A stretch of DNA of 64,000 bases from G965247265 sp965247265 (GTDB lineage: Bacteria; Pseudomonadota; Gammaproteobacteria; UBA4575): the NCBI GenBank assembly GCA_965247265.1, contig OZ252002.1, forward strand, positions 992,001 through 1,056,000. Direction: 5' to 3'. The first letter of the stretch is position 1. Each line of letters starts with the position of its first letter. Position numbers and translations under genes: made by a program. Shown here piece after piece: positions 9,510-18,287 of this stretch. Below the pieces are notes generated by a model. The model did not search any database and was not told where the DNA came from. It was given only the letters and a program-made list of their open reading frames with translations.

Positions 9510-9554
9510 GCATTAGAAATTTAGAATATTGATTGATAAATATGGAGTGTAAAA

Positions 9555-9890
9555 ATGAGTGAACAAGATCTAGAAGTGCGAGTTAAAAATCTGGAAAGAA
9601 CTGTAAAAATTATGCGTGTTGCAATTATTATATTTGTAGGATTTTTGCTTTATGATGTAATCTCTAAAGATTCCGGATCTAGCATAATTTTTGCAGATAA
9701 AATCAAGTCTAGAGAATTTGTCTTGCTAGGGCCCGGGGATGAACCCATTGGGCACTGGGATTTCAAAGATACCAATGGGTTGAAGATGTATTCAAAAAAT
9801 GGCGATCATGTAGTACTTACATCAGATGCAGTTACATTTTATGAAGATCGATTAAACCCCGTTGTAAAAACTAAATATGATAATGAATAA
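9555..9890 (+). CDS. small membrane-anchored hypothetical protein, 111 aa
   Basis: Not recognised. A short coiled N terminus (SEQDLEVRVKNLERTVK) precedes one transmembrane segment (residues 20-37, MRVAIIIFVGFLLYDVI). The rest, about 70 residues, is probably extracytoplasmic with beta-like repeats (SREFVLLGPGDEPIGHWDFKD). A single-pass inner-membrane protein with an N-in topology is likely. It ends 5 bp before the stop of the convergent coiled-coil gene. Confidence 0.6.
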   Translation: MSEQDLEVRVKNLERTVKIMRVAIIIFVGFLLYDVISKDSGSSIIFADKIKSREFVLLGPGDEPIGHWDFKDTNGLKMYSKNGDHVVLTSDAVTFYEDRLNPVVKTKYDNE

Positions 9891-9894
9891 ATTT

Positions 9895-11448
9895 CTATTC
9901 GTATTTCTTTTTAAAATGTTTGATCGATTGACTTACCCATTTATCACGTTCCATCCTTCCAGGAAATCCGCCAAGTTTGTCTGCTAATGCCGTAATATCA
10001 TCACTAATTAAATTTGCAAGTTGTTCAAAAGAGTAAACACCGAAGTCATTAAGAGTTTTTTCCATTTTAGGTCCAATACCTTTAATAACTTGTAATTCGT
10101 CTCGCACTTTCGCCGCTGCGATTTTTAGCCCTTTAGCTGGGGCCTTAAATTCAGTTTCAGATTTACTCGTTTTGGCAGGTTTTTCTGATGTTTTTTTACC
10201 CGTGCTAGGCTCAGAAACTATCCCAAGCTTATTTTTTAATGCCTCAATTGTATGTTCGTGTTCACGTAGAATACCGGCATTATTATTATTTTGTGCCTCA
10301 TTCTTAGATTTTAATGCCTCAATTGTATGTTCGTGTTCACGTAATATATCTGCATTTTTATTTAATGAATTAATTTCAGACTCAAGAGAATGTATTTTTG
10401 TATTACTTTCCAGAATTTGTACAGAGCATGTCGCTTGGGTGCGATTTTCCGCGGTACGTACTTGCTCACGTAAGTCATCGATAATGGCATCCTTTTCTTC
10501 GCACGTGTCAACAAATACACGTTCCTTTTGACTTGCTTCTAGTTTAACTTCCTCAATTTGATTGTAAGTGCGACCTAATACTGTATTCTTTGAGGTTCCT
10601 ACTAAGCGTATTTTATCCATGAAGCGATTAAATTTTGAGTTTTGGCCGACTTGCTCTCCTTCTAGTGGCGTAAGTTCGTCAATGCGCTTCTGCATAGTGT
10701 CAATATTGTCTATATGACTGATTTTTTGTTCTTCAAACTGCTCTGTATATTTCTTATCAAGTTCAGCTAGTCGCCATTGCGCTTGATTTTTTTGCTCTTC
10801 CATTTTAGGATTTAATTCTCGTAGCCGCACGGTATCAACCCGATCATGACGCCATTTACTTTGAACTTGCGCAACCATCCCGTATAAACCACGGATATCA
10901 TTTTCAGAATTGGTGACTTTTGTATTAAGACGACGTACTTTAGTAATCACGTCATCGTTAACAGAACGTAGTTGAGTGAGGCCGTGCATTTCATTTTCAG
11001 ACAAAGCTTCTTGATTTGTAACACGTTCATTCAGGCGTTTAATTTTCTGCACAGCATCTGCATGCATTGCAGCATTCTGATTGGCAAGATTAGAAAATCT
11101 ATTTCTTTCAGTACAGGTAGCTTGGTACATTCCTTGTACATTTTTAAGCCATGATTGAATTTTAGATAATTCTTTGGCTTTAGCTAACGTAGTTTGCCAA
11201 CGTGAGGTCATTAATTTTAGCTCACCACTTTGATTTTCAAGTTCAGCAGTTAGATTTCTATGTAATTTTTTATAAGAACTAACCATTTTAGCTTGATTGT
11301 CGAATGCGCTTTTAGATCGGTTTAATCTTACTTGCATTTCGTCTACTGCAGCATTGCATAGACGGTGACGTATAAACCAGCCTACTGCCACACCAATTCC
11401 GGCTGCAGCAATGATGTATACTAATATTTCATTAAGTAAATAGCTCAT
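9895..11448 (-). CDS. membrane-anchored coiled-coil protein with C-terminal helix-hairpin-helix
   Basis: 517-aa protein. It has one N-terminal membrane segment (residues 5-26), a long coiled-coil region (about 30-400), a Lys/Ser/Thr-rich linker (about 405-435) and a C-terminal helix-hairpin-helix-like domain (LQVIKGIGPKMEKTLNDFG, near residue 452). An 11-residue segment, REHEHTIEALK, occurs twice about 29 residues apart (near 365 and 394). The terminal domain suggests nucleic-acid or partner binding, as in proteins with a C-terminal HHH_5 fold; the role is unknown. The ATG overlaps the end of the upstream OmpA/BON gene by 4 bp, indicating one operon. Confidence 0.75.
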   Translation of the reverse strand: MSYLLNEILVYIIAAAGIGVAVGWFIRHRLCNAAVDEMQVRLNRSKSAFDNQAKMVSSYKKLHRNLTAELENQSGELKLMTSRWQTTLAKAKELSKIQSWLKNVQGMYQATCTERNRFSNLANQNAAMHADAVQKIKRLNERVTNQEALSENEMHGLTQLRSVNDDVITKVRRLNTKVTNSENDIRGLYGMVAQVQSKWRHDRVDTVRLRELNPKMEEQKNQAQWRLAELDKKYTEQFEEQKISHIDNIDTMQKRIDELTPLEGEQVGQNSKFNRFMDKIRLVGTSKNTVLGRTYNQIEEVKLEASQKERVFVDTCEEKDAIIDDLREQVRTAENRTQATCSVQILESNTKIHSLESEINSLNKNADILREHEHTIEALKSKNEAQNNNNAGILREHEHTIEALKNKLGIVSEPSTGKKTSEKPAKTSKSETEFKAPAKGLKIAAAKVRDELQVIKGIGPKMEKTLNDFGVYSFEQLANLISDDITALADKLGGFPGRMERDKWVSQSIKHFKKKYE

Positions 11449-12245
11449 AATTTTTCTCTCCTGGTCACTTGGAACTCAATACGTCGATTTCTCGCGCGAC
11501 CTTCTTTGGTGTTGTTAGATGCAATGGGTATAGATTCACCATAGTCAACCGCATTTAAGCGATACGCTGAAATGCCTTGACTAATCAAATAATTTTTAAC
11601 AGATTGTGCTCGAAGTTGACTAAGATAGATATTAAAACCGTCATCCCCGATATTGTCTGTGTAACCTTCTACAAGAATTTCGTATTCTTCATTTTCTTTT
11701 AACTTTTGTGCAATATTATAAAGGATAGCTTTTCCTTGTTCTGAAATTTCATCGCTTCCAAACAGAAATGTTATTTCTGAAAGATCTAGAGTATTAATAT
11801 CATGCTGCAGTTCATTTTTTGGTGAATCTACTTGTGCGGAAGATTCTTGTTCAACCTTATTGAATGGTTTCGATGTACTTTGAACTTTAGATTTGGATGC
11901 TACAGCTTGTAAAGATGATTGTTCACCAACTATTTTAATTATAAGTTGATTATTAAGAGTTCGTATTCCATCGATCGATGCAATAATGCTTTCAATTTCA
12001 CCAGCGCGCTTTGAACTTTCAACTTCTCCTGTCAGAACGGCATCACGACCGTCAAAAATTACAACTACACTACCTACTTTAAGTACGGATAAAAGGTAAT
12101 TGCTTTTAATACTGAGGTCATTTTGGATGAATTCTGCTTTGTTTTTTTTTGCCACCCAATAGAGTGCAATTAGTCCACTTAGACCTAAAATTAAAGGGAT
12201 CAATGTGCAAGTGCTGCATCTTTTGATAGGGTGTTGATTGGTCAT
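11445..12245 (-). CDS. OmpA-family peptidoglycan-binding protein with a BON-like domain
   Basis: The frame is open from 12323, but I prefer the internal ATG at 12245 (MTNQHPIKR) because the hydrophobic segment LIPLILGLSGLIALYWV follows it directly. The order is membrane anchor, a BON-like domain (GRDAVLTGEVESSKRAGEIE... IDGIRTLNNQL, about residues 45-90), a low-complexity linker, and an OmpA C-terminal domain (LVEGYTDNIGDDGFN, LSQLRAQSVKNYLISQGI, GRARNRRIEF). OmpA domains bind peptidoglycan, so the protein probably tethers to the wall from the inner membrane. Translationally coupled to the coiled-coil gene downstream. Confidence 0.82.
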   Translation of the reverse strand: MTNQHPIKRCSTCTLIPLILGLSGLIALYWVAKKNKAEFIQNDLSIKSNYLLSVLKVGSVVVIFDGRDAVLTGEVESSKRAGEIESIIASIDGIRTLNNQLIIKIVGEQSSLQAVASKSKVQSTSKPFNKVEQESSAQVDSPKNELQHDINTLDLSEITFLFGSDEISEQGKAILYNIAQKLKENEEYEILVEGYTDNIGDDGFNIYLSQLRAQSVKNYLISQGISAYRLNAVDYGESIPIASNNTKEGRARNRRIEFQVTRREKL

Positions 12246-12498
12246 TCGCGACGTTATTATAGTTATGGTAATTTGGTCAAACACATGTCTAACCGAAACA
12301 TAATAAGTATTGCGTGAACACATTTAATTCGCAAACAAATTAAAGTACTTAATCGTAACAATTTGCATCGAATCTCAATATTATTAAGTTAAATGCCCAT
12401 AATAACTTTAAGGTGTTTGATATTAGTTCAAATTGACTAAATTTAGATCAAAAATCATTATCAAATATACTTAGAAAAAGTAGGTCTGAAAATGAATT

Positions 12499-12575
12499 TG
12501 GTGCCCCGAGTAGGAGTTGAACCTACGACCTTCCCCTTAGGAGGGGGATGCTCTATCCAGCTGAGCTATCGGGGC
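12499..12575 (-). tRNA. tRNA-Arg (anticodon CCU)
   Basis: The minus strand folds as a complete cloverleaf: acceptor GCCCCGA / TCGGGGC, D arm GCTC...GAGC, anticodon stem TCCCC / GGGGA with loop CTCCTAA (anticodon CCT), and T arm GTAGG TTCAACT CCTAC. The discriminator is A and CCA is encoded. 77 nt. Confidence 0.97.
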
Positions 12576-12781
12576 TGTGAGTGCTGCATGTATATTGTAA
12601 CTACATAGTGATGATACTAACTTAACAATGAGTTGGGTCACCGCCCAATTTTTATGAAGAATGACTAACCCGATTGCTAAATATCACGTTGAAAGAATTA
12701 AATGTAGCGGGAAATTTATGCAAATCAACACGCATTCGTTGCAAATTTAAATTGCATTGGTTTAATTGCATGATTGAACTC

Positions 12782-12838
12782 GGTGCTGGGAGAGAGACTC
12801 GAACTCTCACTCTGTTTCCAGAACCTGATTTTGAATCT
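12782..12838 (-). other. displaced 3' half of tRNA-Leu (left attachment site)
   Basis: On the minus strand this reads as the anticodon-to-CCA half of a tRNA-Leu. It aligns without gaps to 36979-37035 of the intact tRNA-Leu, with 42 of 57 positions identical by hand count; gattttgaatc at the anticodon is exact. No 5' half is present. This is the expected footprint of integration into the 3' part of a tRNA gene. The divergence suggests the event is not recent. Confidence 0.8.
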
Positions 12839-12959
12839 GAAATAGCGTAATCACGTAAGTTTTTGATTAAACTATAAAATCACAAGTTATTGAATAAACA
12901 ACATTATTTTATTTTCTTTTATTTAAGATTTCTTTAATTACCGCATTCTTTTGTTTCCG

Positions 12960-13005
12960 CTATAGGCTATTTATAGGCTACTTAAAATTTTTGTGCTATA
13001 GGCTA
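12960..13005 (+). promoter_or_regulatory. integrase arm-type repeats overlapping the int start
   Basis: Three copies of tataggcta at 12961-12969, 12972-12980 and 12997-13005. The last ends one base before the integrase ATG. A further copy lies at 36903-36911 beside the other att site. They have the position and spacing expected of arm-type integrase binding sites. The overlap with the start would let integrase repress its own gene (inference). Confidence 0.6.
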
Positions 13006-13006
13006 C

Positions 13007-14212
13007 ATGAATAATCGTTTTAAATTTACAGTTACTAGGTTAAAGGAAATTGAATACCCTTTAAAGGGACATAAGCGATATTACGATTCTAAATTTAGCG
13101 GCCTTTGTTTGAAGGTAACGCCACAACCCAAACGTGAAAATATTTCTGCAAAGAAGTTTTATGTCTACCGTAGCTTTGATGGTCGCCCTAAGGAAATTAA
13201 GATTGGTGCATTTCCAGAATGGCCAATAGATAAAGCCAGAAAAAAGGCAAGGGTAATTGTAGGGCAATTAGAGGAGGGGACATTCAATCCTATAGGAGGA
13301 CGTGCTAAAGGTAAAACAATCACGCTTGAGGAGGCCTTAGACACGTTTATAGAACGTAAAAGACTTAAGCCTAGAACTGTAGAAACCTATCAACAAAGCA
13401 TCCATAAACACCTCAAAGACTGGCTTAAGCTGGACCTTACAGAGATAACCTTTGACCGAGTACAGAAGCGCTATAGCACGATTCAAGGGGATGCTGTAGC
13501 TAACAATGCCATGAAGCCATTAAGCGCCATATGGAAGTTCACGCAGGCAACATTGCTAGATTCGCGCCAACAACCTGTCATCACACAAGCCAATCCTGTT
13601 GAGCTATTGAAGAGAAGTGGGCAATGGCGTGAGGTAGGAAAGAAGACAGATTATTTGCTGCCGTACCAAATCAAGAAATGGTACAAGGCAATCCAGAAGG
13701 TTAAATCCATACGTAGTCGCAACAATGACGAAGTCATAAGAAACTTCTTCATGTTTTTATTGCTAACTGGCATACGCAAACAAGATGGCATGACACTACA
13801 CCACAAGAATGTAGATATGAGAGGTAAAGTATTTACATTGGTTGATACCAAGAGCAGTCGTACAAATGAAAAGATACAGTTACCGCTTAATCAATATCAT
13901 ATGAAGTATCTAAAGAACAAAAGCCAACGTTACGTTTTCCCATCTTGTGACGGGCCACATATCCGCAAGGTTGATGATCGTGTCAGAGAAGTAAGGGATG
14001 AGTTGGGATTTTATTGGAGTCTACATTCTTTAAGAAGAACATTTGAAACAACAGCTAATAATTTAGAAATTCCTGTGTTCAATCAGAAGCGACTCATGAC
14101 ACACAGCCAAACGGATATAACTGAGGCATACGCACAACTATCTATGGATCGTTTAAGAAAGGATAGCGCCAAGATATGTAAAACAATATTGCAACAAGCA
14201 GGGGTTATTTAG
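13007..14212 (+). CDS. int: tyrosine recombinase / P4-type integrase
   Basis: 401-aa site-specific recombinase. The N-terminal DUF4102-type arm-binding domain is seen in YYDSKFSGLCLKVTPQ and KEIKIGAFPEWPIDKARKKA (residues 24-90). A SAM-like core-binding domain covers about 105-190. The catalytic domain carries Arg in LLTGIRKQDG (near 262), HSLRR (near 343), His in MTHSQTDITEAY and the Tyr nucleophile at the end of that motif (near 376). It should catalyse insertion and excision of the island at tRNA-Leu. There is no clear ribosome binding site; the upstream bases are occupied by arm-type repeats. Convergent with, and overlapping by 8 bp, the next gene. Confidence 0.95.
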   Translation: MNNRFKFTVTRLKEIEYPLKGHKRYYDSKFSGLCLKVTPQPKRENISAKKFYVYRSFDGRPKEIKIGAFPEWPIDKARKKARVIVGQLEEGTFNPIGGRAKGKTITLEEALDTFIERKRLKPRTVETYQQSIHKHLKDWLKLDLTEITFDRVQKRYSTIQGDAVANNAMKPLSAIWKFTQATLLDSRQQPVITQANPVELLKRSGQWREVGKKTDYLLPYQIKKWYKAIQKVKSIRSRNNDEVIRNFFMFLLLTGIRKQDGMTLHHKNVDMRGKVFTLVDTKSSRTNEKIQLPLNQYHMKYLKNKSQRYVFPSCDGPHIRKVDDRVREVRDELGFYWSLHSLRRTFETTANNLEIPVFNQKRLMTHSQTDITEAYAQLSMDRLRKDSAKICKTILQQAGVI

Positions 14213-14963
14213 TTTGTTCCCTGTAACTCATCACACGGTGACTGTTACTGCAGAAACGTTGTGGGTTGCCCGATTTGCTCGTAGGAATCTCAAACCATTT
14301 GTTGCATTTGGAGTATTCGCATTGTTTGTAATTTGTTTCACCTTTAGCAAACGAAATTAAATTCAGCCACATATGTGCGTATAGATTTAGTGGCATAGAT
14401 TTTTCGAAAATTTTTAAACCTTCACGTTTGAAATGCATTAAACAATTAATATGCAAATTTTCATTTAAATAATTAGTTAATTTGTCTAATTCATATTCCG
14501 TTAATCCTTCTGTTATTTTTAATATCGTATCTTCAATTTCTAAGCATGATTCAATATGTAGAGCAACATATTCTTCGTGAGAATATTGTTTCTCAAATTT
14601 TTTTTCGCCCCATAACAATCCATACTTGTTTACAAAATCAGCTACTGCATTTCCAGCTTGGTAAATTTTATCTTTATCGTATGCTGCAGCAAAAGAGTAG
14701 GGATCTGGATTGTCTTCTTCTAAACAAAATAAATCCGGATAAGCGCGAAAGTCTGCAGAGTATTCAAGCACGGTAAAGAAAAAATCATTTTCAGGTTTAA
14801 AGCGATCTTCAGTGTGCACATCAAGATCACGTACTAATTTTGGCTGAAGCTCTTCACCATAAGTGAGCCTCATTTCTTGCACTACTTTTCGATGTTCATA
14901 GATGCCAAATTTGTAACCATTCGGCCGATAAAACTGCCAAAATTCACCGTCTATGATGGGCAT
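14205..14963 (-). CDS. hypothetical protein with C-terminal zinc-finger-like motif
   Basis: 252-aa protein of unknown function. The last 35 residues hold CEYSKCNKWFEIPTSK followed by QRFCSNSHRVMSYRE, a C-x4-C...C-x3-H pattern with the WF and RFCS context seen in many phage and island proteins with terminal zinc ribbons. The N-terminal 200 residues are helical and acidic without a recognised domain. Its tail overlaps the integrase stop, so it belongs to the integration module. A DNA- or RNA-binding role is only suggested by the zinc motif. Confidence 0.6.
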   Translation of the reverse strand: MPIIDGEFWQFYRPNGYKFGIYEHRKVVQEMRLTYGEELQPKLVRDLDVHTEDRFKPENDFFFTVLEYSADFRAYPDLFCLEEDNPDPYSFAAAYDKDKIYQAGNAVADFVNKYGLLWGEKKFEKQYSHEEYVALHIESCLEIEDTILKITEGLTEYELDKLTNYLNENLHINCLMHFKREGLKIFEKSMPLNLYAHMWLNLISFAKGETNYKQCEYSKCNKWFEIPTSKSGNPQRFCSNSHRVMSYREQTK

Positions 14964-15079
14964 ATGAAGGGGATTTTAAATAAGTTAAGTTACTTGTATT
15001 GAACCATATTGACGCCACTTTAGTCTATTTGTTACTTTATTAATAATTATTTATAGTAACTTTAGGTGAGGTATTGCGC

Positions 15080-15277
15080 ATGGATTCTCTACTCACCACC
15101 AGCCAAGCAGCGGCTTATCTAGGGTATAAGCCCAATACGCTTGAAATCTGGCGTTCAAAGGGTTGTGGCCCCCGATATTACAAGCCAGGTAAAGAGGTCC
15201 GATATCGGCAAGAGGATCTTGAGGCCTTCGTTGATCGATATTCAACAGACCCAGAGGCTGAAGATGACGCTGCATAA
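15080..15277 (+). CDS. AlpA/excisionase-like helix-turn-helix protein
   Basis: 65-aa protein that is almost entirely one winged helix-turn-helix of the MerR/HTH_17 type: LLTTSQAAAYLGYKPNTLEIWRS, then GPRYYKPGKEVRYRQEDLEAF. I chose ATG 15080 over the in-frame TTG at 15074 because aggtgagg sits 8 bp before the ATG. Such proteins serve as AlpA-type activators or excisionases in integrase modules, which fits its position 870 bp from int. A terminator follows at 15411. Confidence 0.8.
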   Translation: MDSLLTTSQAAAYLGYKPNTLEIWRSKGCGPRYYKPGKEVRYRQEDLEAFVDRYSTDPEAEDDAA

Positions 15278-15410
15278 GAGGCAATTGTTAAGTGTCAGGG
15301 CAATACGTAAGTATCAGAAGAGGCCAATCACGTGCTACGCAACCAACCTCTTCATGCGGGCTCCCTGTTGCTGATCATTTTATTGCAGATGAGGAAGAAA
15401 GTGTGAATTA

Positions 15411-15453
15411 AAAAAACCCTCAGTTGTGCTAACAATCTGAGGGTTTGATTTTT
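15411..15453 (+). terminator. Rho-independent terminator
   Basis: Perfect 10-bp stem aaaccctcag / ctgagggttt (15414-15423 and 15437-15446) with a 13-base loop, followed by gattttt. It ends the transcript of the AlpA-like gene. The A tract before the stem lets it also work in the reverse direction. Confidence 0.85.
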
Positions 15454-15572
15454 ACGATCCAGTAGGACCGATGTAACTATCACCAATCCTACTTATTTGT
15501 AAAAACATTTCAAGAATTTATCTTTAGCATTTTTTGCTAAGGGACTCATACATCCAAATATAGAGAATAGGT

Positions 15573-16080
15573 ATGGGAACAAAGAAATTTATCTTTAGAT
15601 TTAATGAAGCACTTAATCTTTGGGAAATTGGATTAATTGATTCGCCTATTTTGTTTAAAAATAGTATGGGTATAGAAATTATCCACTATCTGCTTGTGTC
15701 AACAGAGCCTTGGAATATAACGATGCCACCATTTATGAAAGATGGGATTGGTACTGCTAATCGCGCAAGTATATTTGTACAAGATGAAGATCCAAATTAT
15801 TTGTTTGATGATAGTGTTAATGCGTGGACGCTATACAATAATTATTCTTATTACACGCCTAGTAAAAAATTATAAGCCCACTAATGAAATTGCATTATCA
15901 CATACCAGAACATTTAAAACGGTTGTTGATAAAACTGAGCTCGAAATTCTGGGGAGGGGTAATAGTTTGTATACTTTATTCATTACTGTTTTAGCAATAT
16001 GTCAGTTTGACGTTGACGAATATCATCATCAATTCCAAATTACTAACCAACAAAATATATATATTCATGTTAAATATTAA
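15573..16080 (+). pseudogene. probable frameshifted hypothetical gene
   Basis: Two overlapping frames look coding. The first (15573-15875, 100 aa, beginning MGTKKFIFRFNEALNLWEIG) ends at TAA. The +1 frame then continues from about 15870 to 16080 (PTNEIALSHTRTFKTVVDKT...). Joining them would give a protein of about 168 aa. I do not recognise the family. The N-terminal 100-aa ORF could instead be an intact small gene; no close Shine-Dalgarno is seen. Confidence 0.4.
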
Positions 16081-16243
16081 CAGAAACTTAACTATAAAAT
16101 AATTTCTTATTCTATAAGGCATTCCTCTTAGGAACTGCCACTAACTAAACATTTTTCAAACAACAGCCTTGTCTAGGCAACTAGCGGGGTTTTTTTGTGC
16201 ATGTAACAAAAAGCAAAGCTAAAGCTTAATAGAGGAGAAAGAG

Positions 16244-16645
16244 ATGAAACCAGAAGTAAAGAAACAATGGATGCAAGCACTCAACAGGAAATCTTATCGT
16301 TGTAATGACTCATCAATATGGCTACATGCTAAATCTAATAATGTATCCAAGTATTCTTCATTAGGAGTGTTAACGGATCTATGGGTAAAAGATAAAGGAT
16401 ATGGTTGGTCACTTATACTCGAACATCATTATGACGAAGACATAGAAGATAAAGATATTACTTGTGTAGGTTTATCCAGCACTAAACAAGTTGCAGTAGA
16501 AAATGAAGCAAGAGAATTACTCAGTCCAGCGGTCATGAAATGGGCAGGACTAGAAGATCCCTATGCAACACTTGAAAACGGCAACTCAATCTTTTCTTTA
16601 GATCAAGAAGGAGTGAAGTTTATTCTGGTCCAACCCGCTACATAA
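16244..16645 (+). CDS. phage/island-type small hypothetical protein (paralogue of 33802-34241)
   Basis: 133-aa soluble protein. It starts MKPEVKKQWMQALNRKSYRC and contains SSLGVLTDLW, then LSPAVMKWAGLEDP. This LGVL.DL...V..WAGL pattern recurs in many phage and island proteins of unknown function, from memory. A strong Shine-Dalgarno gaggagaaagag precedes the ATG. A second, frameshifted copy with the same Shine-Dalgarno and a similar T-rich leader lies at 33802. Unlike that copy, this one lacks the C-terminal DDMSFKEIAVVI tail and ends in a different sequence. Confidence 0.7.
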   Translation: MKPEVKKQWMQALNRKSYRCNDSSIWLHAKSNNVSKYSSLGVLTDLWVKDKGYGWSLILEHHYDEDIEDKDITCVGLSSTKQVAVENEARELLSPAVMKWAGLEDPYATLENGNSIFSLDQEGVKFILVQPAT

Positions 16646-16648
16646 GCA

Positions 16649-17551
16649 TTAAACAAACGCATCAACCACAAAATCCACAAAGGCACGTACTTTCGCGGTG
16701 AGGTATTGCCGGTGCGGGTACACTGCGTACACATCATATTTCATTTGATCGTAATCCTCTAAAATGATTTTCAGATCGCCACTCGCCACTTCCTTTTCAC
16801 AGGTAAATAACGGTAACCGTGTGATACCAATACCCTGCACCACCATCGCTACTTCGATTACAGCAATATTACACATTGCACGCGGATCAACCGTGACACT
16901 AGTACGTACACCGTCTTTATAAAAACTCCATTGTGTCGGCGTTGGCAATAAAGAATAGGCTATACAATCGTGCTGCACTAAATCTTCAGCCTGTTTCGGG
17001 CAACCCTTGCGTTTTAGATAATCGGGTGATGCCACGACTACACCCCAGGACGATGTGAATTTTCGTGCCACCAGATTGCTATCTTTAATATCACCGACAC
17101 GAATCACCACATCATAACCTTCTGCAACCACGTCGATAAGACGGTCATTAAACTCCACTTCCAGTTTCACATCAGGATAGCGGTGCATAAACCGCGGAAA
17201 AACATCGAGTAAATAATTAGTACCGAAACTTACTGGTGCATTAATACGCAGCAAGCCGCTTGGCTTTTCTTGCAATTGGCCAATCGAACGCTCTGCGTTC
17301 TCCGCATCAATCACTATCTGGCTGGAGCGCTCGTAATAAGCGCGGCCCGCATCGGTCAGGCTGATAGTACGCGTGGTGCGATTAAGTAAGCGGCTACCCA
17401 GGCGTTTCTCGAGGCGAGTGATCTCTTTACTCACGTAGGAGGTGGAATGCCCCAAGGCTCGTGCTGCTGCAGTAAAAGAACCGGCATTAATTATCCCGAC
17501 AAATACGGCCATGCCATCTAATAGATCAGTTTTTGCGACTTTCTGGGTCAT
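16649..17551 (-). CDS. LysR-family transcriptional regulator
   Basis: 300-aa LysR-type regulator. N-terminal winged HTH: FVGIINAGSFTAAARALGHSTSYVSKEITRLEKRLGSRLLNRTTR (split across residues 16-60). The co-inducer domain starts near residue 90 (GLLRINAPVSFGTNYLLDVFPRF). It is divergent from the FMN reductase/pirin genes with about 155 bp between, the classic arrangement for LysR control of the neighbouring operon. Its GC is higher than that of the surrounding island, suggesting a separate origin. The ligand is unknown. aggacgg precedes the ATG. Confidence 0.93.
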   Translation of the reverse strand: MTQKVAKTDLLDGMAVFVGIINAGSFTAAARALGHSTSYVSKEITRLEKRLGSRLLNRTTRTISLTDAGRAYYERSSQIVIDAENAERSIGQLQEKPSGLLRINAPVSFGTNYLLDVFPRFMHRYPDVKLEVEFNDRLIDVVAEGYDVVIRVGDIKDSNLVARKFTSSWGVVVASPDYLKRKGCPKQAEDLVQHDCIAYSLLPTPTQWSFYKDGVRTSVTVDPRAMCNIAVIEVAMVVQGIGITRLPLFTCEKEVASGDLKIILEDYDQMKYDVYAVYPHRQYLTAKVRAFVDFVVDAFV

Positions 17552-17707
17552 TTTCCGTCCTATTGCAAGTCTATTAGAAACAATGACTTTCTATTTACCA
17601 TATTTATCGATAGATGTTAACAATCTATACTATTTTCATGTTATCGCTTTAGATCGTATTAGTCAGACTTACTGGTTAAAACAAGCCATTTATTCGGAGA
17701 CAGGCAC

Positions 17708-18265
17708 ATGAACATACTCGCATTCGCAGCAACAAGTAGTACAAAGTCCATCAACAATCATCTGGTCAGATACGCAGCCAGCCAGCTTGAAGATGCAGAA
17801 ACAGAGATACTCAACATCAATGATTATGAATTGCCCTTATTCAGTGAAGACAGAGAAGGCCAACTCGGCCAGCCTGAGCTGGCAAAAGAATTTTTGGATA
17901 AGATCGGTAACAGCGATGCCATGATTATCTCTTTTGCCGAACACAATGGTTCATACACCGTGGCTTATAAAAACATCTTTGACTGGGCATCACGCATAAA
18001 TTCGAAAGTGTTTCAGAACAAGCCCATGGTGCTGCTTGCCACTTCACCCGAGCCCGGTGGTGCATCCAGTGTTTTGGCATCGGCCACTGCCTCAGCTCCC
18101 TACTTTGATGGTGTGGTAAAAGCCAGTCTTTCCGTACCCAGTTTCTACGACAATTTTGATATTGAACAGGGTCGAATCACTAATGATGAGATTAATAGTC
18201 AACTACTCACAGCTATAAATAGCTTGCTTGAAAGCTCAATTTCAGTAATGAAGCAGGCCGTTTAA
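17708..18265 (+). CDS. NADPH-dependent FMN reductase family protein
   Basis: 185-aa flavodoxin-fold reductase. The phosphate-binding loop ATSSTKSINNHLVRYAASQL lies at residues 8-27; SFAEHNGSYTVAYKNIFDWASR (78-99) and LLATSPEPGGASSVL (113-127) are typical of the FMN_red family. It would reduce flavin, quinones or azo compounds with NAD(P)H in the cytoplasm. First gene of a likely three-gene operon under the divergent LysR regulator; the pirin gene starts 22 bp after its stop. Shine-Dalgarno cggaga lies upstream. Confidence 0.9.
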   Translation: MNILAFAATSSTKSINNHLVRYAASQLEDAETEILNINDYELPLFSEDREGQLGQPELAKEFLDKIGNSDAMIISFAEHNGSYTVAYKNIFDWASRINSKVFQNKPMVLLATSPEPGGASSVLASATASAPYFDGVVKASLSVPSFYDNFDIEQGRITNDEINSQLLTAINSLLESSISVMKQAV

Positions 18266-18287
18266 AACAAAATATTTGGAGGATATT

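Noticed and set aside
12324..12498. Additional gene between the OmpA/BON gene and tRNA-Arg
   Set aside because: Only AT-rich sequence without a start, ribosome site or coding pattern.
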